Assembly: GCA_034211175.1 (NCBI GenBank) | Contig: JAXHUH010000176.1 | Coordinates: 1 to 35,048 of the forward strand | Source: JAXHUH01 sp034211175 | GTDB taxonomy: Bacteria > Actinomycetota > Acidimicrobiia > Acidimicrobiales > CAIXPF01 | DNA: 35,048 nucleotides | Reading direction: 5' to 3' | Shown here: positions 22,455 through 32,392 of the stretch, piece by piece | How positions within the stretch are numbered: the stretch's first letter is position 1 | Layout of the letters: each line of letters opens with the position of its first letter | Notes under the pieces: model-generated | The model's input: the letters and a program-made list of their open reading frames with translations, nothing else | What the model was told of the DNA's origin: nothing | Databases searched by the model: none | Made by a program: the position numbers and the translations under genes

Positions 22455-23107
22455 ACGACGACGGCGGTCGCAGCGGCGATGGCGGCCGGTGCGGTGTCGT
22501 ACTCGAAGGTGCGGGCGATCACCCGGATCGTCGACGCGAACGCGGAGACCGACGAGGCGCTGCTGGCCGCGGCGGCGGTGGGGACGGCGGCGGACCTGGA
22601 TCGGTTGGCGTCGCACTGGGAACGCCTGCGGGACCAGGATCTGCCGCCCGACGCGGTGTGGGAGCGGCGGGGGGTACGTCAACACCGACGCCCCGACGGG
22701 TTGACCGAGATCGTGCTCGTGCTGGCGCCCGAGGACGCGGAGCGGTTCCTGCGGGTGCTCGACGTAGCCGCCACTGGAACCGGGCCCAGCGGAAGGCGAC
22801 GGTGCAGCGCCCGCCGAGTTCCGCCGCGCGAGGTGAGGCACCGTCGCCCGCGATCCGATACCGCCACGGCCACCGCTGCGCCGTCCGGGGCTGTGAGCGC
22901 ACCATCCTGCAGATCCACCACATCGACTGGTGGACCCACGGCGGCCACACCGACCTGGACCTCGGCGTCCCCCTGTGCGGCGGCCACCACCGCCTCGTCC
23001 ACGAAGGCGGCTGGGAGATCGTCCTGTCCGAGTACCGCACCATCGCCACGCTCCACCGACCCGCCCGACACCGGCCCGCGGCGCCGGTGACACGGCGGGC
23101 GGCGTAG
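22455..23107 (+). pseudogene. Decayed DUF222/HNH endonuclease gene (13E12 repeat type)
   Basis: Two pieces of a DUF222-HNH protein lie in different frames. The first frame holds the DUF222 segment SYSKVRAITRIVDANAETDE and a helix with LASHWERLRDQDLPPDAVW. Beyond about 22760-22800 the homology moves to another frame, with RYRHGHRCAVRGCERTILQI, HHIDWWTHGGHTDLD and PLCGGHHRLVHEGGW, an intact-looking HNH motif with its zinc-knuckle cysteines. The N-terminal part and most of the central region are missing: intact family members have about 400 residues, while roughly 200 remain. The remnant begins within a few bases of the acetyltransferase stop, suggesting deletion. Intact members are widespread, multi-copy actinobacterial genes of uncertain function. 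Confidence 0.82.
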
Positions 23108-23170
23108 GCGTTGCGTCAGCCTCGACCCGGCGGTGCAACGGTGGGCCGGCCGGGCCTGCCGCCCGGCTGC

Positions 23171-26100
23171 TCAGCCGGCGCGGTCGCGGCGGGCGCGGCT
23201 CTCGACCTCGGACTCGTCGAGCGGGGCGCCGGGGTCGGCGCTGAGGCAGCGGGGCACGGCGACCTTCACGGCCGGGCGGAGCTGCTCGGACCAGACGTAG
23301 AACTGGCCGCGGTCGAGGCGGCCCACGTCGTCGCCGCTGGTCTGCTGGGCCTGGAGCAGCTCCTTCGCCGCGCCGATCGTGGTCGGGGAGCTGAACCGGC
23401 CGACGAACTGGGTGAGGCAGTTCGTCGTCACCTGGTTGTCGATGCTCCTCGGCTCCTGGGTGGCGAACAGGATCCCCAGCCCGTACTTGCGGGCCTGGGC
23501 CGTCAGCCGCAGCAGGCTCGTCTTCGCCGGGGTCGCCCGCACCGACGGGACCATGTCCTTCGCCTCGTCGATCACGAACAGGCCCCGAAGTTCCTGGTCC
23601 GCCGGGGCCGGGTTCTTCTTGATCCACGTGAACAGCGTCATCGCCAGCTGGTTGACGAACTGCTGCTGGTTCTCGAGGTTCCCGAGCGCCGCCAGGTTCA
23701 CCACCGACACCCGCGTCCGTTGCTCGCCCAGTCCCAGGAGGGTGGCCGGGTCGAGCGGCGTGCCGCCGGGGCGGAGCAGCCGGTTGTTGACCATCGCCGC
23801 CCGCAGCGAGTCGGCCATCTCCGCGGCCAGCGTCTCCTCCTTGGAGATGCCGAGCCCGGCCTCCGGCGGCAGGTCGGACAGCAGCGTGATCAGCTCCGGG
23901 AGCTGGCCGCCGCCGAGTTGCTTGCCGAAGTACAGCAGCGCCGCCTTGAGCACGCCCTTCTTGTTCTCGGACTTCTGGCTCGTGCCCCGGGCCACGATGT
24001 CGACCAGGGCGTCGCGGGCCATGTCGGCGGCGGCGTCGAGCTCGTCGCGATCGTGGGACACCGCGGCGAGGTCGGGGAGTGGGTCGAGGGTGAGCGGGTT
24101 GCCGGAACCGCCCGGTGTCCAGACGACGACCTCCACGTCGCGGTGGTAGCGCTCGGCCCGCTCGGCGTCGCCGGCGAACCACCCGGCCGGGGTCTCCTCC
24201 CACCGGTCGCCGAGGCGGGCCAGGTCGTTGGCACCGTCGACGACGATCGACGGCAGCCCGGTCAGTGCCGCCTCCTCGATCAGCCGGCGCAGCAGCACGG
24301 TCTTGCCGGAGCCGCTCCCGGCGAACACCACCGTGTGGCGTCGCAGATCGGCCACCGGCACCGTCACCGGATCACCGGAACCGACCGGTCGACCCGGCTC
24401 CAGCCGCCGCCCCAGCGGGAACGACCCGTCGGGGGTCACGGCCGGCCGGATCGGGTGCGGGTGGAAGGTCGTCTCGTCCGGGGGGCCGACGTCGTCCATC
24501 TCGGTCGCGTCCGCGACCTTCGGCGGCGCGGGCCACCCGGGTGTGCCCTCGGTCCGCCCGGTCGTCTGGTCCCCCGGATCCGGGCGGTCTCGAAGTGCCG
24601 TGGTGTGCGCGTCCTGCGGGCCGAAGAGGTCGGGGACCTGGGCGGCGAAGAAGGTCAAGCCCGACGCGGGACGGGCGGTGCGGAGCCAGGCCATCAGCTC
24701 GGGATCCGGGTCGGTGAACAGCTCGCCGAGGGCGCCCAGGGTGCGGAGATCGTCGTCGGTCGGCTCGGCGAGGATCCCGCCGTCGGCCAGGAACCTCTCG
24801 TGCATCTTCCTGGTCTGGGCGCCGCCGGGCACCGGGGTGGTCCGCACGAGCACCAGGCGGCGGAACGAGAGGTCGCGGTCGATGCCCGACGCCGTCGTCG
24901 CCGCCCGCAGCCGGGCCTTGTAGGCGTTCGGGTGGGTGTGCTGGAGCACGCGGACGCAGAGGTGGTGCTCCCGGTCCTGCTCGGCCCGGAACGCCACCCG
25001 CACCCGGCAGTCGAGCGGCTGGGCCTTCGCCCCACCGGGGAACTCGGTGTCGACCGAGCCGTCGACGTCGTCGGGCAGCTCCTGCTCCTCGACGAGGCAC
25101 TGGGCCGCGTTCCGCACCAGTTCGGCGAGTCGGTCGACGTTGGACGGGTCCCGGAGCGCGTCGACATCGACGCGCTGTCTCGCCGCCTCGAACGGCGGCC
25201 AGTCTGTCGGCTTCTCGTCGCCGTTGCGCGGGATCCGCGGTGGGAAGTCGATCGCCTCCCGGACCTCGGTTGTCGCGACGACGTGGTCGCGGTACTCGGC
25301 GCAGACCCGGAGGAGCTTGCGGGTCATCGGGTGCTGGGCCGCCTCGAAGAAGGCGTCGGCGAACGGGAACGTCGGGTACGGCGGGGTCACCCCGGCCGCC
25401 CGGTACGCCGGAGCCAGGCGGGCCGCGACCACGTCGCGGGCGCGGGCCGGCGGTATCGAGTCGATCGTCAGGGGCTGGGCGAACCGGCCGGCCACCGAGG
25501 CGACCATCTGCTGCTCGAGGATCGACCACGTCTCGTTCAGGCACGACACCACCACGACCGTCCGACAGGTCCGGTCGTGGAGGCCCATCAGCCCGCCGCC
25601 GAGGCCATGGATGATCGCCGCCGACCGCTGGTGCTCCTCGCTCGGCCCCGACCAGGCGTCATCGGTGAGGTCGGGGTCGCGGGCGAGGTGGTGCTGGGCG
25701 ACGATGGCGTCGAGCTGGTCGAGGGCCAGCAGGGTCGGGCCCCGCAGCGCCATCACCCACGACAGCGCGCCGACCGCCGCGCTCGGGTCCGCCGCCGACG
25801 CGGTGGCGAAGCCGAGCTGGTCCCGCTCGTGCTCCAGGTCGATCCCCTCGAACCAGCTCTGCGCCGCCGCCGACAGGTCGAAGTCGTCGCTGTCGAGCAG
25901 CAGCAGCGCCCGCAGCGCGTCCCGGTTGCGCAGCACCCGGGGCCGGTCGAAGTGGGCCAGTCGCCCGAGCAGCTCCTTGGTCATCCGCACGTGGTCGCCC
26001 GCCCCGGCGGTGGCCAGGTCCTTGCGATCGAACGGCACCTTGGCGATGTCGAACAACGTGTCGATCACCGCATGGATCTGCGGGTCGTCGAGCGGCTGCT

Positions 26101-26455
26101 GCAGCGAGGTCAGGTAGCCCTGGAGCGTCGTCGGCCAGAACTCGCGGATGTCGGTCAGGTCGACGAGGACGAAGCCGTGGCCGCGGGCCCACACGTCGCG
26201 GCGGAGGGCACCGAGCAGGTGGGTCTTGCCCGAGCCGGCCGCGCCCCGGATCACCGTGCCGGGCGGCGACTCCAGCTCCACGCTCTGGTCCACGGCCCAC
26301 AGCTCGTCGAGCACGTGGCCACGGACCCGCTGGTGGATGGCGGGCACGTCCTGGGAGCCGTCGTCGGACCAGACCCGGGCGAGCTGGACGGTCCAGCCGA
26401 AGTCGGCGCGCCGCAGCGCGTCGAGGATGCGGGGGTCGGTCGGTTCCGCCGTCAT
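23171..26455 (-). CDS. Dual ATPase: ORC/STAND-like AAA+ module joined to a HerA/VirB4-like translocase
   Basis: A 1,094-residue protein with two P-loop domains. Domain 1 (~40-400) has Walker A GAAGSGKT (71-78), Walker B LLALDQLD (242-249; the usual catalytic Glu after the Asp is Gln), a sensor-1-like VVVVSCLNETW (N307) and a helical lid resembling ORC/Cdc6 or STAND ATPases. Residues ~400-690 are unfamiliar. Domain 2 (~680-1070) matches HerA/DUF87/VirB4: Walker A GSGSGKT (713-719), Walker B LFVIDEAKD (959-967), and QARKYGLGILFATQEPRSID with TNCLTQFVGR after it. HerA proteins form hexameric DNA pumps. The upstream winged-helix gene overlaps by 4 bases if the GTG at 26467 is used; the ATG here is an alternative. 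I know no named family with this exact layout. A defence or DNA-maintenance role is inference. Confidence 0.85.
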   Translation of the reverse strand: MTAEPTDPRILDALRRADFGWTVQLARVWSDDGSQDVPAIHQRVRGHVLDELWAVDQSVELESPPGTVIRGAAGSGKTHLLGALRRDVWARGHGFVLVDLTDIREFWPTTLQGYLTSLQQPLDDPQIHAVIDTLFDIAKVPFDRKDLATAGAGDHVRMTKELLGRLAHFDRPRVLRNRDALRALLLLDSDDFDLSAAAQSWFEGIDLEHERDQLGFATASAADPSAAVGALSWVMALRGPTLLALDQLDAIVAQHHLARDPDLTDDAWSGPSEEHQRSAAIIHGLGGGLMGLHDRTCRTVVVVSCLNETWSILEQQMVASVAGRFAQPLTIDSIPPARARDVVAARLAPAYRAAGVTPPYPTFPFADAFFEAAQHPMTRKLLRVCAEYRDHVVATTEVREAIDFPPRIPRNGDEKPTDWPPFEAARQRVDVDALRDPSNVDRLAELVRNAAQCLVEEQELPDDVDGSVDTEFPGGAKAQPLDCRVRVAFRAEQDREHHLCVRVLQHTHPNAYKARLRAATTASGIDRDLSFRRLVLVRTTPVPGGAQTRKMHERFLADGGILAEPTDDDLRTLGALGELFTDPDPELMAWLRTARPASGLTFFAAQVPDLFGPQDAHTTALRDRPDPGDQTTGRTEGTPGWPAPPKVADATEMDDVGPPDETTFHPHPIRPAVTPDGSFPLGRRLEPGRPVGSGDPVTVPVADLRRHTVVFAGSGSGKTVLLRRLIEEAALTGLPSIVVDGANDLARLGDRWEETPAGWFAGDAERAERYHRDVEVVVWTPGGSGNPLTLDPLPDLAAVSHDRDELDAAADMARDALVDIVARGTSQKSENKKGVLKAALLYFGKQLGGGQLPELITLLSDLPPEAGLGISKEETLAAEMADSLRAAMVNNRLLRPGGTPLDPATLLGLGEQRTRVSVVNLAALGNLENQQQFVNQLAMTLFTWIKKNPAPADQELRGLFVIDEAKDMVPSVRATPAKTSLLRLTAQARKYGLGILFATQEPRSIDNQVTTNCLTQFVGRFSSPTTIGAAKELLQAQQTSGDDVGRLDRGQFYVWSEQLRPAVKVAVPRCLSADPGAPLDESEVESRARRDRAG

Positions 26456-26463
26456 GTGCGCCC

Positions 26464-27114
26464 TCACCCCCGGAGGAAGACGAGATGGCGGGGATCGCCG
26501 CCGATGGTCAGGGCGGCCTTGTCGTCGGCCGGTTGGCGACGGAGCGGGTCGTCGATGGCCATGAGCGCGGCCCGCTCCTCCCGCTGGAGGTCGAGGAGCG
26601 TCCGGTCGAGCTCCTCCCGGCCGAGCGACGGCAGCCGCATCCGCAGGTCGGCCAGGCGGACCTCGTGCTCGTAGCGACCGCCGGACAGCTCCAGGTAGGC
26701 GTTGCGCACCGGATCGGCGGCCTCGTCGCTGGTGGGCTGCGGGGGCTCGACCGGATCGGAGCCATCGTCCTCGACATCGGGGCGCAGCATCTCGGCCAGC
26801 GTCCGCCCGCCGGCCACGTGGCGTCCGACGATCCCGATCAGCGCGACCAGCGCGTTCCGGGTGTTCTGCGCACGGGGGTTGATGTCGGCCTCGCAGTGCG
26901 CCTCGGCCCACGCCCACGCCTTGTCGGTCGGGACGAGGATCCGGCCCCGGCCCTGGTGCCCGCCCGGCTCCTTGGCCAGGTAGCCGTCCTTCACGAGCCG
27001 GTCCCGCTCGGTGGTCGACACCGTGTTCGGGAGCTTCGACTGCAGCGGCGTCTCGCCCGTGATCAGGAGGTTCCACAACAGGAGCTGCTGCGGTTGGGAG
27101 AGCTCTCCGGCCAT
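26464..27114 (-). CDS. Winged-helix protein partnered with the dual ATPase
   Basis: A 216-residue soluble protein. Residues ~5-75 look like a winged helix: QQLLLWNLLITGETPLQSKL, a recognition-like segment TVSTTERDRLVKDGYLAKEP and a wing with GRGRILVPTDKAWAWAEAH. Residues 80-135 form a helix and an acidic linker. Residues ~135-216 look like a second winged helix: VRNAYLELSGG, VRLADLRMRLPSLGREELDR, LLDLQREERAALMAIDDP and the ending GGDPRHLVFLRG. Two DNA-binding-like units suggest it recognises DNA for the ATPase or regulates the operon. It is the first gene, its ATG preceded by GCGAGGTGG, and its stop is shared with the possible GTG start of the ATPase. I do not recognise a named family. Confidence 0.72.
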   Translation of the reverse strand: MAGELSQPQQLLLWNLLITGETPLQSKLPNTVSTTERDRLVKDGYLAKEPGGHQGRGRILVPTDKAWAWAEAHCEADINPRAQNTRNALVALIGIVGRHVAGGRTLAEMLRPDVEDDGSDPVEPPQPTSDEAADPVRNAYLELSGGRYEHEVRLADLRMRLPSLGREELDRTLLDLQREERAALMAIDDPLRRQPADDKAALTIGGDPRHLVFLRG

Positions 27115-27332
27115 CGTCCACCTCGCCGTCCGTCGACTGCGTGTCCAGGAGGAGTAGAACCCCGCCGTGACCGCGTTGATGCAGGTTCACCACATCGCGG
27201 CACGACGTACCGACCCCCGACGAACGAGGCTACGAACGCCGGTCACGAGCGCGGTTTGCGATCGTGTTCCGACTCGGCGTGGTCGATTCGCGTACCGTGC
27301 GCGGGACGTCCCATGTGGGGGAGCAGGACGCC

Positions 27333-27797
27333 GTGGAACAGCCCGATCCGATCCTGGTGCGGCTGGCCCGGGCCGTCGCGCTCGGTGAGCGGGGCGACCG
27401 CGGCACGGCCCGCGTCGAGCTCGAGGCGATGTGGGCCGAGCTCGGCGATGGCGACGACGACGCGCTGCGCCGGATGGCCGTGGCCCACGCCGCGGCCGAC
27501 GTGCAGGACGATGCAAGGGCCGAGCTCGCGTGGGACGAGCGCGCGCTCGACGCAGCCGACCGGGTGACCGAGGCGCAGCTGCGGGCCGCGGGCATGACCC
27601 CGTCGGTCCACGCCCTCTACCCGTCCCTGCACCTCGACCTGGCCGACGTCCATCGCAGGGTCGGCGACGTCGACGAGGCCCGACGCCACGTCCGGCTCGG
27701 GCGCGGCCACCTCGGCGAGGACGGCGAGGCGGCGATGATCGGCGCGTCTTTCGACCGCATCGAGGCGTCGCTCGGTGCGCCTGCCGACGGCGGCTGA
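27333..27797 (+). CDS. TPR-like helical protein
   Basis: A 154-residue all-helical protein. EQPDPILVRLARAVALGERG, a helix with LEAMWAELGDGDDDALRRMA, AHAAADVQDDARAELAWDER, PSLHLDLADVHRRVGDVDEA and a closing helix with HVRLGRGHLG fit a known actinobacterial family annotated as tetratricopeptide-repeat proteins (VAHYMADVQDDP-like and YPSLHLNLA-like motifs, from memory). It should be a protein-binding scaffold; its partner is unknown. I chose the GTG with GGGGGAGCAGG upstream. An in-frame start 23 codons earlier exists but adds a non-conserved N-terminus. It diverges from the dual-ATPase operon. Confidence 0.75.
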   Translation: MEQPDPILVRLARAVALGERGDRGTARVELEAMWAELGDGDDDALRRMAVAHAAADVQDDARAELAWDERALDAADRVTEAQLRAAGMTPSVHALYPSLHLDLADVHRRVGDVDEARRHVRLGRGHLGEDGEAAMIGASFDRIEASLGAPADGG

Positions 27798-27811
27798 TCC
27801 GGCCGGGTGGG

Positions 27812-27836
27812 GCCGGCGGGCGCGACCCGCGCCGGC
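27812..27836. terminator. Possible bidirectional hairpin between convergent genes
   Basis: GCCGGCG (27812-27818) and CGCCGGC (27830-27836) form a 7-bp stem with an 11-base loop between the TPR-like gene and the convergent cupin gene. No U-tract is present; the call rests on position. Confidence 0.4.
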
Positions 27837-27839
27837 GGG

Positions 27840-28334
27840 TCAGAGCAGGCGGAAGTCCCGGGGGTCGAAGCCGGGGGCGACGACGCAGCTCACCAGCACC
27901 GGTTCCTCGCCGACGGGGCGGGCCATCTGCCAGGTGTCGGCCGGCACCAGGATCTGGGGCTGCTCGCCCGTGAGCAAACCGGCGCCGAGCACGAGGTCGA
28001 CGACCTCGGTCGGCCCGTCGGGGTCGGTGCCGCCGAGCGACATCCGCAGCGGTCCGCCGCGGTGGTAGAGCCACAGCTCGGGTGAGGTCACCACGTGCCA
28101 CGCGGACGTCTGGTCCGGCAGCAGCAGGTAGTAGATGGCGGTGACCAGGTCGCGGTCCCCGTCGTAGGCGTCGCCGAGCAGGTCGTTGCCCAGCGTCGGC
28201 CCGGAGCGCCACGTCTCGGCGAAGAACCCGCCCTCGGGATGGGGCTGGAGGCCGAGGCCGTTGGCCCACGTCGGCAGCTCGGTCGCCTTGTCGGAAGCGG
28301 GGTCGTTGGCGGGCGGGTCAGCGGGGGAGACCAT
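27840..28334 (-). CDS. DUF985 cupin-fold protein
   Basis: A 164-residue cupin of the Cupin_5/DUF985 family. LGLQPHPEGGFFAETWRSG, TAIYYLLLPDQTSAWHVV, PELWLYHRGGPLRMSL, a helix-strand with ILVPADTWQMARP and the ending LVSCVVAPGFDPRDFRLL match the family pattern closely. The histidines (QPHPEGG, AWHVV, LYHRGG) are candidate metal ligands. Family members are of ordinary length and have no firmly assigned physiological role; a sugar- or nucleotide-related isomerase role has been suggested from the fold only. The ATG is the first in frame. Confidence 0.9.
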   Translation of the reverse strand: MVSPADPPANDPASDKATELPTWANGLGLQPHPEGGFFAETWRSGPTLGNDLLGDAYDGDRDLVTAIYYLLLPDQTSAWHVVTSPELWLYHRGGPLRMSLGGTDPDGPTEVVDLVLGAGLLTGEQPQILVPADTWQMARPVGEEPVLVSCVVAPGFDPRDFRLL

Positions 28335-28439
28335 GGCGACAAGTGTGCGTGCGCCCCGGCGTCGATGTCACGGCAGTCGGGCCACGGCCGGCGGGTCGAT
28401 CGGTCCCGACGGCCGGGCCCGGCCTATCGTCGTCGCTCG

Positions 28440-29006
28440 ATGGAACGGGACGAGCTGGTGCGCCGCATCCACGACAGCCCGACGGCCGCCGTGCTCGCCA
28501 TCACCGGCGGCGGGGTCGCCGCGGCCTCCGACCTGCTCGGCATGCCCGGCGCGTCCCGCACGGTGCTCGAGCTGATCGTGCCCTACAGCCAGGCGTCGCT
28601 GGACGACTGGGTCGGCGCCCCCGTGACCGGCGCGACCTCGGTCGACACCGCACAGCGGATGGCCGCGGCGTCGCTGGCCCGGGCCCACGCGCTCGTCTCG
28701 GCCACCGGGGAGGCCCCGCCGATCGTCGGCCTCGGCGTGACCGCGGCGCTCGCCACCGACCGCCCGAAGCGGGGCGACCACCGGGCCCACCTCGCGCTCC
28801 GGGGCCCCGGCGGCCTCGGCCGGACGTGGTCGATCACCCTGGCCAAGGGGGAGCGCACCCGCACCGAGGAGGATCGGCTCGTCGCCGACCTCACCCTGCG
28901 TCTCCTCGGTGAGGGTTGCGGCATCGCGTCGACGTTCGACCCCACCGGGGCGCCGGCCGACGTGGCGCTCCTCGCCGCCGACGTCTTCCGCCCCGAGCCC
29001 GCCTAG
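28440..29006 (+). CDS. CinA-family protein (nicotinamide-nucleotide amidase-like), divergent copy
   Basis: A 188-residue protein related to the C-terminal domain of CinA/PncC. AVLAITGGGVAAASDLLGMP and GASRTVLELIVPYSQASLDD, followed by WVGAPVTGATSVDTAQRMAA and SLARAHALV, correspond to the AES-TGG / PGAS / PYS pattern of divergent members. PncC removes the amide from nicotinamide mononucleotide to recycle pyridine nucleotides. The canonical AES(T/C)TGG is replaced by AITGGG, so the nucleophile serine may be lost or shifted and catalysis is uncertain. A second CinA-family gene lies 37 bases away in the opposite orientation. ATG start. Confidence 0.68.
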   Translation: MERDELVRRIHDSPTAAVLAITGGGVAAASDLLGMPGASRTVLELIVPYSQASLDDWVGAPVTGATSVDTAQRMAAASLARAHALVSATGEAPPIVGLGVTAALATDRPKRGDHRAHLALRGPGGLGRTWSITLAKGERTRTEEDRLVADLTLRLLGEGCGIASTFDPTGAPADVALLAADVFRPEPA

Positions 29007-29043
29007 CCGCCCGAGCAACCACGCCGCAGCGGGCGCCGAGTCC

Positions 29044-29544
29044 TCAGGGCGTCGGCTGGTGCTCGATGACCTCGATCAAGGTTGCGAGGGCCGTCGCCGC
29101 GAACGTCACCATGTTGGCGAGCCGCTCGTCGGAGCCGGTCAGCACGTGACGCGTCGCCTCCACCGGCCCGGCGACCGCCACCCAGGCGTGGCCGGCCGGG
29201 TCGCCGTAGCGGTTGCCGGTCGGGCCGGCCGCGCCGCCCTCGCCGATGCCCCACGTGGCGTCGAGCTTGGCGACCGCGCAGCGGGCCAGGTGCAGTGCGA
29301 ACGGCTCGCTCGCCCCGCGCATGTCCGGCGGCGCCTCCACCGCTCCGTGGAGGAAGGCGTGGTTCGCGGCCAGCGTGTAGATCACGGTGCCGCCCAGGTA
29401 GTAGGCGGAGGCGCCGGGCACGGAGAGCAGGGACGCGGAGATGAGCCCACCACACGCGCCCTCGGCGACCGCGACCTGCTCGTCGCGCGAGCGCAGCAGC
29501 TCGGCGGCCTGTGTCGCGAGCGTCGTCAACTCGTCCGTGACCAT
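29044..29544 (-). CDS. CinA-family (PncC-like) protein
   Basis: A 166-residue stand-alone CinA C-terminal-domain protein. VAVAEGACGGLISASLLSVP, GASAYYLGGTVIYT, ARCAVAKLDATWGIGEGGAA and GNRYGDPAGHAWVAV match the PncC nicotinamide-nucleotide amidase fold. In classical enzymes the motif is AES-TGG with the serine as nucleophile; here it reads AEGACGG, so the nucleophile is changed, as in some plant and bacterial stand-alone relatives. Its activity is therefore not certain. It converges with the other CinA-like gene. ATG start. Confidence 0.78.
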   Translation of the reverse strand: MVTDELTTLATQAAELLRSRDEQVAVAEGACGGLISASLLSVPGASAYYLGGTVIYTLAANHAFLHGAVEAPPDMRGASEPFALHLARCAVAKLDATWGIGEGGAAGPTGNRYGDPAGHAWVAVAGPVEATRHVLTGSDERLANMVTFAATALATLIEVIEHQPTP

Positions 29545-29724
29545 GTGGCGTGACCTCCGTCCGGCCGGGATGGCGGGTGACCGGTCCGGAGAGCTTCACC
29601 GATCGGCGGCGCACGCGCCAGCGGCGGGTGCAGGCGCCGTGACCGGGAGCGATCGACGATCGCCCGTCGGCGAAAGTCCCGGTAGGCTCCCCGAGCATCC
29701 GAAGGGCGCCCAACCCCGGACCAC

Positions 29725-31737
<2,013 letters not shown>

Positions 31738-31823
31738 ACCCCGGGGTGTCCGGGCTCAGGAGTTCCCCGCCCCCGACGAGGCGCGGGACACTCCGGGGCG
31801 TCCTCCCCCTCCAAGGAGCCCGG

Positions 31824-32309
31824 ATGCGCATCGCCCTCACCCTGCTCGCGGCCCTCGCCGGCGCCTACGTGTTCGAGCGCCTGCGGGTCCCCGCGGGTTC
31901 GCTGCTCGGCGCGGCGGTGGTGGTCGCGGCGGTGAACCTGGTCGGCGTCGTGGAGGTGCCGGCGCTGCCGGGCAACGTGCGGTTCGTGGCCTTCGCCGTG
32001 CTCGGGTGGCTGGTGGGCCAGTCGATCGACCGGGACTCGCTGTCCGAGCTGCGGGCGTCGCTCCCGGTCGTCGGCGCGACCGTGGTGTTCCTCGTCGTCG
32101 CCGGCGGCTTGCTTGCCGTGTTGCTGACACGGTGGGGCGGCGTCGACCAGGGGACCGCCTACCTGGCGACCTCACCCGGTGCGTTGTCCCAGATGGTGGC
32201 GCTGTCCGAGGAGGCCCGGGCCGACACCCTGCTGGTCGTCACGGTCCACACGGCGAGGCTGGTGGCCGTGATCCTCGTGTCACCGATCGTGACCCGGATC
32301 CTGACCTGA
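31824..32309 (+). CDS. AbrB-family membrane protein, half-size
   Basis: A 161-residue integral membrane protein with about five hydrophobic segments. LLAALAGAYVFERLRVPAGS, AVLGWLVGQSIDRDSLSELR, AYLATSPGALSQMVALSEEA and VHTARLVAVILVSPIVTRIL match the AbrB duplication family (PF05145, sometimes labelled ammonia monooxygenase or transition-state regulator, both misleading names). Full-length members have two such halves and about 350 residues; here only one half is present. The transported compound or role is unknown. The ATG is preceded by AAGGAG at the right distance. The gene lies 86 bases after the kinase gene in the same direction. Confidence 0.8.
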   Translation: MRIALTLLAALAGAYVFERLRVPAGSLLGAAVVVAAVNLVGVVEVPALPGNVRFVAFAVLGWLVGQSIDRDSLSELRASLPVVGATVVFLVVAGGLLAVLLTRWGGVDQGTAYLATSPGALSQMVALSEEARADTLLVVTVHTARLVAVILVSPIVTRILT

Positions 32310-32357
32310 CCGGAGCCGGCCCGACCCAGGTGGGCGGGTGACGACCAGGGCGGGCCG

Positions 32358-32381
32358 CCGGCCGGGTCAGCACCCGGCCGG
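32358..32381. terminator. Strong bidirectional hairpin between convergent genes
   Basis: CCGGCCGGGT (32358-32367) and ACCCGGCCGG (32372-32381) form a perfect 10-bp stem with a 4-base loop (CAGC). It lies between the stops of the AbrB-like gene and the leftward LPATG protein, so it may end both transcripts. Confidence 0.6.
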
Positions 32382-32392
32382 CCACGCCATGG

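Noticed and set aside
23111..26674. A ~1,190-codon open frame on the plus strand
   Set aside because: It is antisense to the dual ATPase. The minus strand carries two sets of Walker motifs, and the plus-strand product is His/Arg-rich without recognisable domains.
23171..27114. Recent horizontal transfer of the ATPase operon judged by base composition
   Set aside because: GC content and codon use look like those of the neighbours by eye, so composition gives no support; only the adjacent gene remnant hints at rearrangement.
26456..27193. Upstream extension of the dual ATPase to about 1,340 residues
   Set aside because: It would overlap the whole winged-helix gene in another frame, and the added residues are Arg/Gly/Pro-rich without domain character. 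The GTG/ATG at 26467/26455 fits coupling to the upstream gene.
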